From: an uncultured Steroidobacter sp.
GTDB taxonomy: Bacteria; Pseudomonadota; Gammaproteobacteria; Steroidobacterales; Steroidobacteraceae
Assembly (NCBI GenBank): GCA_937864115.1
Contig: CALMII010000017.1
Span: 248,001 to 312,000 of the forward strand
Length of the DNA stretch: 64,000 nt
Reading direction: 5' to 3'
In this document: one piece after another, positions 8,190-17,528 of the stretch
How positions within the stretch are numbered: position 1 is the stretch's first letter
Layout of the letters: each line of letters begins with the position of its first letter
Notes under the pieces: model-generated
Database searches by the model: none
What the model saw: the letters and a program-made list of their open reading frames with translations, nothing else
What the model was told of the DNA's origin: nothing
Position numbers and translations under genes: made by a program

Positions 8190-9818
8190 ATGAGTGAAGC
8201 CATTGAAAGAGAAGTCATGGAGTATGACGTCGTGATCGTCGGCGCAGGCCCCGCGGGTCTTGCGTGCGCGATCCGGCTGAAGCAACTGAAGAGCGACCTG
8301 AACATCTGCGTTCTGGAAAAGGCATCGGCCGTCGGCGCGCACTCGCTGTCGGGCGCCGTGCTGGAACCGGCGCCGCTCGAAAAACTGTTGCCCGAATGGC
8401 GCGCGGAATACACCGGGATGAAGGTCCCGGCCGCGGAAGACGACGTGCGGCTCATGACGAAAACCGGCTCGTACAAGCTGCCGAACTGGGCCGTGAACCT
8501 GTCGCCGATGAACAATCACGGCAACTTCATCATTTCGCTCGGACAGCTCACGCCGTGGCTCGCACAGAAGGCCGAAGCGCTCGGCGTCGATATCTTTCCG
8601 GGCTACGCCGCTGCCGCCGTCGTCTATGACGACAACGGTGCGGTGAAGGGCGTGCAGATCGGCGACATGGGCTTGGAACGCAACGGCGAACCGGGACCGA
8701 ACTTCACGCCGGGCATCGAGATCCATGCCGGCACGACCGTGATCGCCGAAGGCTCGCGCGGCTCGCTGGCGAAGCAGCTCATCAAGCAGTTCGATCTGCG
8801 CGAAAAGGTAAAAGCCGATCCGCCGACGTTCGGACTGGGTTTCAAGGAACTGTGGCAGCTGCCGCCGGGACGCGTGACACCCGGCCGCATCGAGCACGCC
8901 TTCGGCTGGCCGCTGGATACGAAGACCTACGGCGGCAGTTTCCTGTATCACCTCGACGGTGATCGCGTGTATGTGGGCTACGTCGTCGGCCTCAACTACA
9001 AGGATCCGCGCCTCAAGCCGTTCGAAGCGTTCCAGCAGTTCAAGAATCATCCGCGCATCGAGCCGCTGCTCGAAGGCGGCGAGATCCTGTCGGCCGGTGC
9101 ACGCACGATCGCCGCGGGCGGCTATCAGTCGCTGCCGCAGCTCGACATGCCGGGCGCGCTGATCGTCGGCGATGCCGGCGGCACGCTGAACGTGTTCAAG
9201 ATCAAGGGCATTCATCAGGCCATCCGCTCCGGCGTGCTGGCAGCGGAACATCTCGCCGAGAAGGGCAGGAGCGAAGGCTTCGATGCCCGCTGGCGCGCTT
9301 CCGATGGTCACGCGGAGCTGCGCTCGGTACGCAACTTCAAGCCCGCCTTCAAGAAGGGCTTGTATTTCGCGATGGCGAATGGCGGACTGGAATCGCTGCT
9401 CAAGGGTCACGTGCCGTGGACCCTGAAGAACACCCCGGACTGGTCGGCGCTGGAGAAGCTCGGCGACTATGCCTCGCCCGATCGCCAGTGGATCGATCGC
9501 ACGCTGCCGCCGCGCGATCGGCTCGCCTCGGTGTTCTTTGCCGGCAACGTGCACGACGAGGCGCAGCCGATTCATCTGAAGGTCGCCGATACTTCGATCT
9601 GCGCGACCCGCTGCGTGGTCGAGTACGGCAATCCGTGCGAGAACTTCTGTCCCGCTGGCGTGTACGAAATGGTGCCGGATGGCGCGGGTGGCAAACGCCT
9701 GCAGATCAATTCCGCCAATTGCGTGCACTGCAAGGCGTGCGACATCAAGGACCCGTACGAGATCATCACCTGGACGACGCCGGAAGGCGGTTCCGGTCCG
9801 AACTACCAGAACCTGTGA
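8190..9818 (+). CDS. Electron transfer flavoprotein-ubiquinone oxidoreductase
   Basis: A 542-residue membrane-associated flavoprotein that moves electrons from reduced ETF to ubiquinone. The FAD-binding GAGPAG is at about residue 18-23. The C-terminal 4Fe-4S ferredoxin domain includes CENFCPAGVYE and NCVHCKACDIKDP, and the protein ends with the family-typical GGSGPNYQNL. I chose ATG 8190 (MSEAIEREVMEYDVVIVG); longer readings run back into the M16 gene. It lies 22 bases after the peptidase pair. Function fits the acyl-CoA dehydrogenase upstream, whose electrons it would accept through ETF; ETF itself is not in the window. Confidence 0.96.
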   Translation: MSEAIEREVMEYDVVIVGAGPAGLACAIRLKQLKSDLNICVLEKASAVGAHSLSGAVLEPAPLEKLLPEWRAEYTGMKVPAAEDDVRLMTKTGSYKLPNWAVNLSPMNNHGNFIISLGQLTPWLAQKAEALGVDIFPGYAAAAVVYDDNGAVKGVQIGDMGLERNGEPGPNFTPGIEIHAGTTVIAEGSRGSLAKQLIKQFDLREKVKADPPTFGLGFKELWQLPPGRVTPGRIEHAFGWPLDTKTYGGSFLYHLDGDRVYVGYVVGLNYKDPRLKPFEAFQQFKNHPRIEPLLEGGEILSAGARTIAAGGYQSLPQLDMPGALIVGDAGGTLNVFKIKGIHQAIRSGVLAAEHLAEKGRSEGFDARWRASDGHAELRSVRNFKPAFKKGLYFAMANGGLESLLKGHVPWTLKNTPDWSALEKLGDYASPDRQWIDRTLPPRDRLASVFFAGNVHDEAQPIHLKVADTSICATRCVVEYGNPCENFCPAGVYEMVPDGAGGKRLQINSANCVHCKACDIKDPYEIITWTTPEGGSGPNYQNL

Positions 9819-9852
9819 TGCACAACGCGCGGCGATCGACACTGCACGATTG

Positions 9853-10938
9853 ATGGATAGCGTCGCCGCCCACTACGAGCGCGAATGCGCCCGGCTCGGC
9901 TATCAGCGCGATCCGGTGCAGGAACGCATCGTCGCGCTGCTCGATGATCTGCGCTCGCGACTGCTCAAACCGAAGCCGAAAGGCCTGCTGAAGGGCCTGT
10001 TCGCCGGCAGGCAGCACGATCTGGAACGCGGTCTTTACCTCTGGGGCGGCGTCGGTCGCGGCAAGACCTGGCTGATGGACCTGTTCTTCCACAGCCTGCC
10101 CTTCAAGGACAAGCAGCGCAGCCATTTCCATCGCTTCATGCAGTCGGTGCACGACGAACTGAAGAAGCACAAGGATCGCGCCGACCCGCTGGAACTCGTC
10201 GCCGAAAAGATCGCGAAGAAGACGCGCGTGCTGTGTTTCGACGAACTGTTCGTCGCCGACATCGGCGATGCCATGCTGCTCGGCAACCTGTTCCGCGGCC
10301 TGTTCGATCGCGGCGTCACGCTGATCGCGACCTCGAACGTGCCGCCGGACGATCTCTACAAGGAAGGTCTGCAGCGCGCGCGCTTCCTGCCCGCGATCCG
10401 GCTGCTCAAGGAGAACACGCAGGTCGTACACGTCGACAGCGGCACCGACTACCGGCTGCGCGCGCTCGAACGCGCCTCGACGGCGTTCGACTCGAGCGAT
10501 CCCGCCACGCCGGCGGCCATGAGCGAGCTATTCGAAGCCGTGGCAGGTGAAGCCGGCGCCGCGAGTCCGACGCTGACGCTCAACCATCGCCGGCTGCATC
10601 CGAAGCGCCTTGCCGAAGATGTCGTCTGGTTCGACTTCAAGGAACTGTGCGACGGCCCGCGCGGGCAGGCCGATTACATCGAACTCGCCCGCTGCTTCCA
10701 CATGGTGCTGCTCAGCGACATTCCGGTCCTGACGAGTGAACTCGACAACCAGGCGCGCCGCTTCGTCACGCTGGTCGACGAGTTCTACGACCGCAGCGTG
10801 AAGCTGGTCATCTCCTCGGCCGCGCCGGTCACGACGCTGTATCGCGGCTCGAAACTCGCGTTCGAGTTCGAGCGCACCGGCAGTCGCCTGATCGAAATGC
10901 AGTCGCAGGAATATCTGGCGCGACCGCACAAGCCGTGA
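9853..10938 (+). CDS. zapE: AFG1-like ATPase, cell division protein ZapE
   Basis: A 361-residue P-loop ATPase of the AFG1/ZapE family. Walker A GGVGRGKT is at residues 65-72, followed by the family pattern WLMDLFFHSLPF and HFHRFM; Walker B lies in RVLCFDELFVAD at about 126-137. The later TSNVPPDDLYKEGLQR and ARRFVTLVDEFYDR segments are family hallmarks. I chose ATG 9853, since upstream in-frame codons lie in the ETF-QO gene. In Escherichia coli ZapE associates with the division ring under stress, and mitochondrial AFG1 works with protein turnover; which role holds here is unknown. It is separate from the ETF-QO function though only 34 bases downstream. Confidence 0.92.
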   Translation: MDSVAAHYERECARLGYQRDPVQERIVALLDDLRSRLLKPKPKGLLKGLFAGRQHDLERGLYLWGGVGRGKTWLMDLFFHSLPFKDKQRSHFHRFMQSVHDELKKHKDRADPLELVAEKIAKKTRVLCFDELFVADIGDAMLLGNLFRGLFDRGVTLIATSNVPPDDLYKEGLQRARFLPAIRLLKENTQVVHVDSGTDYRLRALERASTAFDSSDPATPAAMSELFEAVAGEAGAASPTLTLNHRRLHPKRLAEDVVWFDFKELCDGPRGQADYIELARCFHMVLLSDIPVLTSELDNQARRFVTLVDEFYDRSVKLVISSAAPVTTLYRGSKLAFEFERTGSRLIEMQSQEYLARPHKP

Positions 10939-10990
10939 TTGGCGCGCATTGAATCTCCCGCAGTAGCAAGCTGGACTGGAGAATGGATCC

Positions 10991-13900
10991 TCATTGCACG
11001 TTGAATGAGTAGCTGGCAGTAGTCGCTGGCGATCCTGTGATGCTGAGTCTGGCCACGTAACTACCGTTCGGCAGTCTGGCAGGCCGCTCAACCGCGGCGA
11101 GGTCGTTACTGCTGCCGGCTGCATAAGCGAACACGCCAACAGGGGACGCCGGTGTGATGGATGAAGTCCAGACGATCACGCCGTTACCATCCTCGATGGA
11201 GAGTGTACGCGGCGCTGTCGAGGGTACTCCGTACACGCGATACCAAAGTACTGGTGCATCCTCGGTGCTGAGCGTGGACTGCAGCTCAGGACGCAGACGA
11301 GCAGCATCCACGGATGCGCGAGGATCACTGCTCGCGGCGACACCAAAGCCGAGCACTGCTGCGGAAGTTGGATAGCCCACATCGAAACCACCGGCCACGG
11401 AGAGCAAGTCCACATTGCTTCCATCAGGGGCAGTGACACTGATGCCGAGGCCGGGATATCCGCCCGAGGCTCCGGCGCGACCCAGATACTGTCCTTCGCT
11501 GACGTCGTCACCGACGGCCACGGCGACCGAACTGAGCCGAAGATTGCAGTAGCGGTCTTTCGTCCCGTCGGAGCGTTGAACCACAACCGTGTTGGCGCAG
11601 ATTCCGGAAATGTGTTCTGCGCGATCCGCGGGAGATGCATCAAAGTAATTCTCGACAACTTCAATCACGCGCCCACATTGCATCGCACGCACCGGAATTT
11701 CCGCGTAAATGTCGTCGAGATCTCCGATCAGGAATCTGGTACGCGGTTGCTGATCATGCGCGTAGGGGCCACCGCGCGAGTCGGCCACACTGCCCGTCGC
11801 AGCATTTGCATCTGCGAACTGGATCGCACGCCAGTCCGTGCCGGCGCTTCCAGGCAAGGGGGCGGTATATGTGCCGTCTGCAGCGCAGTCGGCGGCAAGG
11901 ACGTCCATCGTCACCGTCGTCGTGGCAACGTCGCCCTGCGCATCGACGACACGATAGTCGAAGGAGTCCGTGCCGCTGAATCCTGTCGTCGGGATGTAGC
12001 GCGCAAACCAGCTCACGGGGTAGTCGGAGACTCCTGTGACACTCTTTCCTATCAGGACCGAGCCATGAGCCGGATTGCGCGAGACACTCAGGCTCAGCGG
12101 CTCATCCAATCCCGAATCGTTGCGTGTGATCTGAATCCACACCGGGCCGCTGTTCATTCGGGTAGCGCCGACATCCGGCACTAGCTGCGGAGTATCGTTT
12201 GCAGGCGCCACGCGGAAGATTGCCGTAGTTCCCGTCGCCGCCCTGCGGGCGCGATTGTCGACGAGGTAGTAAACCTCTTCGAGATCGCCACTCACGTCGG
12301 CGGAGGCCTTGAACCATACGGGCTCGTCGGTCTCGTAGGCGATGTCCCATTGCGCCCAGCCATCGTCGTTCTTGCTCTGATAGAGGAAAGCCGCTGGACA
12401 ACCATCAGGATCCGAGTCGTTCGCAAACCACAGTTCTTGCAGCGAGATCTGCGAATACCGTTGACCTTCGACCACAGGGATGAGATCCGCTGTACCGACG
12501 GGCGGTGCATTGTTGGTTACAGGCGAGATCACCAGGGAAGCAGCAGTCGTTCCGCCAAGCCCGGTGCATTGCAGACCATAGGTTGTTGCCTGCGAAGGTC
12601 GCGGCACCGCCGTGAATCCTGACGCGGCTTGCGCCCCGCTCCATGCGCCGGTGGCCGTGCAACTGGTGGCTGCCGTCGCCGACCAGACAAGATAGTTCAG
12701 GTGCACGTCGCCACTGACGTCGACTTCCTTGAAGTCGGATTGCATGTACAGAGTAGGCGGCGATCGATTGATGCCGACGCCGCGCGCATACACCGTTTGC
12801 CCGACATCACCGTCGCATGTCAGCACGAATGTTGTATCGGTGGTGAGTGCGCCAGTCGTTTCTGTTCCCATGAGGCTCTTCGTACCGGACCACCCGCCGG
12901 ACGCAACACAGGCAGCGGCATCCGCAGTAAACCATCGCAGGGTGGCAGCTGCTCCGATGTTCACCGTGGTCGGGGCGTCGAATGCAACGGCCGGCTTCGA
13001 GCACAAGCCGCGGCGGCGCACGCTTACGGTGTCGCTGACCGTACCGCCCGGGCCTTCGCAGGTCATTCTGTACGTCACGCTGGCAGCATTCACGGGTACG
13101 CGTTCGTCGCCATTCGCAGCGCGCGCACCGGACCAGCCGCCTGACGCGGTGCAGGCGGTTGTGCCTGTCGTACGCCAAGAGATCGTCGCGTCGCGTCCAG
13201 CATTCACAGCGCGTGTAAACGGAATCAACGAGAGCGTGGGAGGCGCTGCAGGATTGACGGTAATGGTCAACGCGAATGCCGTGGAACCGGCCTCATTGCT
13301 GGCCGTGATCGTGTAGACCGTCTGTGCTGTCACAGTAGTCGGGGTGCCGGAGATATTGCCGCTGTCGGATAGCAGCACGAGTCCTGCCGGCAGAGCCGGA
13401 GTTACCGCATAGCTCGAAACCGGTCCCGTGACGGTCGGCAACAGCGGCGTAATGCCAGTCCCGACGGTGAATACCTGGGGGGTCGCGTACGACAGGCCGC
13501 TGGGAGGCACGATCGACGTTGCATTGATAGTGATGACAACATCGAAACTGGTGCTTCCAGCCGCATTCGCGGCTGTGATGGTGTAGGTCCCTTGCGCCGC
13601 GGGAGAAGTGGGCGTTCCTGTGATCTGGCCGGTAGTTGCCGACAATGTCAGCCCGACCGGTAGAGCGGGCGCCACACTATACGACGATACCGCGCCAGTT
13701 ACGGTGGGTGACAGCGTAGCGATCGCACTGCCCACCGCAAAGACATTGGGGCTGGAGTAGGACAGGCCCGATGGCGGTGCGTCCGCTGCGGGAGCGACGG
13801 TCAGTGTGAGGGCGAATGTCGTGCTGCCTGCCGAGTTGCGTGCCGTGATCGCGTACTCGCCCTGTGCAGTGACGGCGGCCGGCGTGCCGGAAATCACGCC

Positions 13901-14176
13901 GGTAGTTTGGTCAAGTGAAAGCCCTGCCGGCAGCACCGGTGCGACAGAGTAGCCAGTGACTGTATTGCTCACGGTTGGCGTCAGCGGCGCGATGGCAATT
14001 CCCACGACGTAGGTTTTCGGTCCAGCATAGCTCAGGCCTGTAGGGGGTTGGGGCACCGTCCCACCGCCACCGCCACCGCCATTGCCGCTGCTTCCACTCC
14101 CGCCACCTCCGCATGCAACGAGGAGCAGGGAAAGCAGGAAGGAGAAAATACCCGCGTGCATTGTTCGCATTGTCAT
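10991..14176 (-). CDS. Large Ig-repeat lipoprotein with degenerate M23 (LytM-like) C-terminal domain
   Basis: A 1061-residue predicted lipoprotein. The lipobox LLVAC puts the acylated Cys at residue 22, followed by a Gly/Ser-rich linker. Domains in order: three putative-Ig (He_PIG-like) repeats of about 88 residues with PxGLSY at the start and GxISGTP inside (about 45-315); three modules of about 80 residues carrying CTASGGWSG-like motifs and paired Cys (about 315-555); two cadherin/VCBS-like segments (about 555-775); and a C-terminal region resembling an M23 peptidase (QRSDGTKDRY, VGDDVSEGQYLGRAG). In the last, the family's YxHL reads YCNL and the HLHFE motif reads GLGIS, so catalysis is unlikely. 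I chose ATG 14176 for its AAGGAA ribosome site. Probably surface or periplasmic wall- or ligand-binding. It is divergent from a LuxR-type regulator. Confidence 0.8.
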   Translation of the reverse strand: MTMRTMHAGIFSFLLSLLLVACGGGGSGSSGNGGGGGGGTVPQPPTGLSYAGPKTYVVGIAIAPLTPTVSNTVTGYSVAPVLPAGLSLDQTTGVISGTPAAVTAQGEYAITARNSAGSTTFALTLTVAPAADAPPSGLSYSSPNVFAVGSAIATLSPTVTGAVSSYSVAPALPVGLTLSATTGQITGTPTSPAAQGTYTITAANAAGSTSFDVVITINATSIVPPSGLSYATPQVFTVGTGITPLLPTVTGPVSSYAVTPALPAGLVLLSDSGNISGTPTTVTAQTVYTITASNEAGSTAFALTITVNPAAPPTLSLIPFTRAVNAGRDATISWRTTGTTACTASGGWSGARAANGDERVPVNAASVTYRMTCEGPGGTVSDTVSVRRRGLCSKPAVAFDAPTTVNIGAAATLRWFTADAAACVASGGWSGTKSLMGTETTGALTTDTTFVLTCDGDVGQTVYARGVGINRSPPTLYMQSDFKEVDVSGDVHLNYLVWSATAATSCTATGAWSGAQAASGFTAVPRPSQATTYGLQCTGLGGTTAASLVISPVTNNAPPVGTADLIPVVEGQRYSQISLQELWFANDSDPDGCPAAFLYQSKNDDGWAQWDIAYETDEPVWFKASADVSGDLEEVYYLVDNRARRAATGTTAIFRVAPANDTPQLVPDVGATRMNSGPVWIQITRNDSGLDEPLSLSVSRNPAHGSVLIGKSVTGVSDYPVSWFARYIPTTGFSGTDSFDYRVVDAQGDVATTTVTMDVLAADCAADGTYTAPLPGSAGTDWRAIQFADANAATGSVADSRGGPYAHDQQPRTRFLIGDLDDIYAEIPVRAMQCGRVIEVVENYFDASPADRAEHISGICANTVVVQRSDGTKDRYCNLRLSSVAVAVGDDVSEGQYLGRAGASGGYPGLGISVTAPDGSNVDLLSVAGGFDVGYPTSAAVLGFGVAASSDPRASVDAARLRPELQSTLSTEDAPVLWYRVYGVPSTAPRTLSIEDGNGVIVWTSSITPASPVGVFAYAAGSSNDLAAVERPARLPNGSYVARLSITGSPATTASYSFNVQ

Positions 14177-14679
14177 GGTCCGTTCCTTCGATCGAATGTC
14201 GGTCGGTCGAATTCGACCTTGAGATCGGGTGGCTCGTATTTCGTCTGGTCCAACAGCGAACTGCAGTAGCTGCTCCACTCTTTTTCTGTGGGCTGCCATC
14301 TTTTGTGGTTCCACTGGCTATCGGATCTCTGTCATGGGGTGTGCATTTTTCGCACGTTCCACGCAGCAACTTGTTAACTATTAGGATCCATTGCTTCGAC
14401 AACGATGACCAAGCCGCCCCTTGCTCACCCAGGCGCCATAGATCGACAGCCCATTGCCGCGCGACCGTTGTCCTGAAGGATCCGCCAGAACGGCCTCATT
14501 GGGATCACCCAGATGGTGTAGAGAGACGCTGAAATCCCCGCAGGGCCCATCGCCGTGGCGGGTACAGTGGTCTGCGCTAGGTCGCTGACTCCGTAGAAAT
14601 CCTTTACATCACATCACCGCGCTATGAACCCAATGGCTGCATTCGCGGGGAGTGCTACTCTTCGAGAACAAGCGGCTGA
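14177..14679. other. 503-bp intergenic region between divergent lipoprotein and LuxR-type genes
   Basis: No convincing gene: short frames on both strands lack family resemblance and ribosome sites. The stretch must hold the promoters of both divergent genes. Composition is nearer 50-55% GC than the window average. I see no clear operator palindrome, terminator or repeat copy. The length is unusual for this compact genome, so a small RNA or complex regulatory region is possible, but nothing in the sequence proves it. Confidence 0.5.
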
Positions 14680-15876
14680 GTGATTCAAGATATGCATCGG
14701 ACGCCTATCACGATCATTGAAGACCTGTACGCAGGTGCGCTAGACGATGGTGCATGGCAGAGGGGTATATGGAATCTTACGAAGATGGTCCGCGGTGCCA
14801 GCGCCATTGTCTTCGGAATTGATTCAGCACAGCATCGCGTTCTTCGAGCCGAACCTCATGGCGTGGATCGCGAAGAAATGGATCTATTCGCCGCCCACTG
14901 GGCGGACAAGGAGATTCGCCTGCCTCCAGCTCTCCGCTGCTCGATCGACGAACCAATATTCGATCGGAAGCTGATGCCGATGCGCCTGTGGAGAAGGAGC
15001 CCCATCTACAATGATTTCCTTCTGAAAATCGACCGACCTTGGATACTTTCCCATTGGTTACGAAAAAGCCCGGAAAAGAGCGTTCTCTTCACCATCCATG
15101 GCAGTCGACGACGCGGCCCTCTCGACGAGAAGGACGGCGAGGCCCTTCGACCTTTGCTACCTCATCTGCGCCGCGCGATGGAGCTGCGGCAACGCCTTGA
15201 AGCTGCACAAGTCCGGATCGACAGTCTGGCAAGAGTCTGGGAAAGCATGTCCACAGGCATCACATTCCTGGACGTCCGCGGACGAATCATTGAATGCAAT
15301 GGTGCGGCCGAGAAGCTTATGCGAGAAACAGCTGGCGTGCGTCGTACTCGCGATGGTTTGTTGTGGCTCCGCGAACCTGCCGGAGCAAGATTGTCTGAAT
15401 GGATACGGTCTCGCGATTGCACACATGAACGCGGCGGACTTACGTGCTTGCCGCGTCCGTGCGCACAACCTTTGTCGATACTGGTCACTCAACTTCCCGT
15501 AATCGACACACTCTTTGTAGGCGCAGAACCGCGTTGGATGTTGTTATGGTTCGATCCGCAATACCGCAGCACGTATGCCACCGAACTCCTAGAACACGAA
15601 CTTGGCTTATCCCCTCGCGAGGCAGAAGTCGTTGCGCTACTGGCTGAAGGTTTCAATCTCCATGGTGTAGCGCGACAACTTGGAATAACCATCAACACTG
15701 CACGCACCCACCTCAAGGCATGTCTTTCGAAGACTGGCAGTCACACTCAAGTAGATTTGTTGCGACGAGTCTTCGGTGGACCTGCGAGCTGGGCTCACCG
15801 ACTGCACACCTTGGATATTGACGGATTAAGGAAGCCGCAGGCATATCCGACACGGCACCGGCCTAATAGCAGCTGA
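14680..15876 (+). CDS. LuxR-family transcriptional regulator
   Basis: A 398-residue protein whose last quarter is a LuxR/GerE helix-turn-helix (about 306-363): LGLSPREAEVVALLAEG, then VARQLGITINTARTHLK. The N-terminal about 300 residues include a PAS-like stretch (GITFLDVRGRIIECNGAAEKL at about 195-215) but no receiver domain and no recognised autoinducer-binding pattern. The start is GTG 14680 or ATG 14692, neither with a strong ribosome site. GC content is visibly lower than in flanking genes, suggesting acquisition or relaxed composition. It is divergent from the large lipoprotein, so it may regulate that gene; the signal is unknown. Confidence 0.85.
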   Translation: MIQDMHRTPITIIEDLYAGALDDGAWQRGIWNLTKMVRGASAIVFGIDSAQHRVLRAEPHGVDREEMDLFAAHWADKEIRLPPALRCSIDEPIFDRKLMPMRLWRRSPIYNDFLLKIDRPWILSHWLRKSPEKSVLFTIHGSRRRGPLDEKDGEALRPLLPHLRRAMELRQRLEAAQVRIDSLARVWESMSTGITFLDVRGRIIECNGAAEKLMRETAGVRRTRDGLLWLREPAGARLSEWIRSRDCTHERGGLTCLPRPCAQPLSILVTQLPVIDTLFVGAEPRWMLLWFDPQYRSTYATELLEHELGLSPREAEVVALLAEGFNLHGVARQLGITINTARTHLKACLSKTGSHTQVDLLRRVFGGPASWAHRLHTLDIDGLRKPQAYPTRHRPNSS

Positions 15877-15924
15877 TCGAACAATCGATTCGCCGAGCCG
15901 AGGTACAGTGACGCCTGGCCCTCC

Positions 15925-17328
15925 TCACGCCACCTGCCGCATCCCCGTCTGCACCTTGCGCCGTATCTCGGCCTTCTCCCTCGCCTTCACCGCCCCCATC
16001 GCATCGCCGGCCAGATCCAGCGCCCGCGCGGTCAACCGCCAGTTGAACGGGCTTGCGGGTTTCAGCTGCGTCCGCTCGGCCGCCAGCGCACGCGACAGGC
16101 GTGCGTTGCCCGAGCGCATCGCCGCTTCCACCATCGTCAGGTGCACGAGATCGCGCTGCGCATGACTGCCGCCGAAGCGGTGCGCGATCGTGCGCATGGG
16201 CGCGATCAGGTTGATCACGTCGCTGTAATGATCCATCCCGAACGCCAGCAGCGCCTGCGCCAGCGGCAGGCCCACGTCGCGCGACATCATGGCGTTGGTG
16301 TCGTTGCCGATGGCCTTGTGTTCCAGCGAGGCGATCGTGCGCTGCGCGAGATCGAACCGCTGCGCGCCGACGAACGACATCACCGCATGCACGTCGTTGA
16401 AGGCGTAGTACGCGTGTTCGGCCAGCGCCTCCCACGACTGCGCGAGTTCCTGCCAGCGCGGCCCGACGTCCACGCCTCGCAACTGCAGGCGCCACAACAG
16501 GGCCGATGCATCGACCATTTCCATCGGCGCCGTCGACGCCACCGGGCGGATACGGCGATCGTAGAGATCGAACACGCGATCGAGATCGTCGATGTCCAGG
16601 CAATACAGCGCCAGATGCCACCAGTTGTGATACGCGAAGCCGTTGTCGACGGCCCAGTGATTCTCGCGCCCCGTCAGCCAGTCGATGCCCTCGCGCGTGC
16701 GACCCGTCATCTCCATGACATGGGCGACCGCATGCACTGCCCAGGGATCGTACGGATTGATGGCCAGGGCGCGCCGGCCCGTGTCCTCGGCCTGCGAATA
16801 AGCGGCACATTCCTCGAGGCCGAAGGCATGCATGCCCAGGACGAAGCCGTATCCGGGCACCGAGTTGTCCCAGTACGGCAGGACGTGGGCAATGCGGTCG
16901 CGCAGCATCGTCGACGACCCCATGAGGAAATCGCCGACGTGCGCCACCTGCAGGGCCAGCAGGTCGCGTGGATACTCGACGACGATATCGCCGTAAGCCC
17001 GCACCGCGGCCGCGAAGTCGCCGTTCAGCCACTTCCTGGCCGCCGCGGCATGCATGCGCTCACGATCGTTGGCGTGCCTGAGGGTTTCTATCGCCTCGAC
17101 GCTCGATGCCAGCATCGGCACCAGCGACCGGTCGGTCGACATGACGACGAGCGCGGCCTGCAGGCAGTGACCCATCGCAAAGTCGGGGTCGGCGTCGATG
17201 GCCCTCCGGATCGTGGCCATCGGATCGAAGTAGTAGCCGGCCGACAGTTCCACGGCCCGTTCATAGTGCTGCAGCGCTTCGCGGCTGTGGGTCGAAACCG
17301 GTACGCCGCGCGAATCCAGAAGTGTCAT
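15925..17328 (-). CDS. TPR protein of the TTC38-like family
   Basis: A 467-residue all-helical protein with repeated TPR-like pairs. Segments such as YYFDPMATIRRAIDADPDFAMG, HAVAHVMEMTGRTREGIDWL and NHWAVDNGFAYHNWWHLALY resemble the tetratricopeptide-repeat protein 38 family, whose biochemical function is not established. No signal peptide or membrane segment is visible, so it is probably cytoplasmic. I chose ATG 17328, which has GGGAGG about 8-13 bases upstream, rather than longer readings. It is divergent from the SARP/ATPase regulator at 17529, with a 200-base shared upstream region, suggesting that the large regulator controls it or that they work together. Confidence 0.8.
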   Translation of the reverse strand: MTLLDSRGVPVSTHSREALQHYERAVELSAGYYFDPMATIRRAIDADPDFAMGHCLQAALVVMSTDRSLVPMLASSVEAIETLRHANDRERMHAAAARKWLNGDFAAAVRAYGDIVVEYPRDLLALQVAHVGDFLMGSSTMLRDRIAHVLPYWDNSVPGYGFVLGMHAFGLEECAAYSQAEDTGRRALAINPYDPWAVHAVAHVMEMTGRTREGIDWLTGRENHWAVDNGFAYHNWWHLALYCLDIDDLDRVFDLYDRRIRPVASTAPMEMVDASALLWRLQLRGVDVGPRWQELAQSWEALAEHAYYAFNDVHAVMSFVGAQRFDLAQRTIASLEHKAIGNDTNAMMSRDVGLPLAQALLAFGMDHYSDVINLIAPMRTIAHRFGGSHAQRDLVHLTMVEAAMRSGNARLSRALAAERTQLKPASPFNWRLTARALDLAGDAMGAVKAREKAEIRRKVQTGMRQVA

Positions 17329-17528
17329 GACGGAAGCCTCCCGCCGGCCCCTGCCGGCTTCTTTCCGGGCTCCTTTGTAGCCCCGCCGCGTGAGCGGCCA
17401 GTCTCGACACGCGTGAAAAAAGCGTGAAATATCGGCCACCCTGACCAAAGTCAGGGACGCATCGGGCCCAATCGCAGCAGCGGCGGACGCGTGCTGGACC
17501 GATCCTGAGGGTTCAGGGAGACCTTCGT

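Noticed and set aside
6524..9842. Two long minus-strand frames opposite the M16 peptidases and ETF-QO
   Set aside because: Artefact of GC-rich codon use on the real plus-strand genes, whose motifs are complete.
14315..14532. Short plus-strand frame in the LuxR upstream region as a small gene
   Set aside because: No ribosome site, no hydrophobic or domain pattern; overlaps the lipoprotein upstream region.
16141..17427. 428-codon plus-strand frame across the TTC38-like gene
   Set aside because: Shadow of the TPR gene; the minus frame has a good ribosome site and family resemblance.
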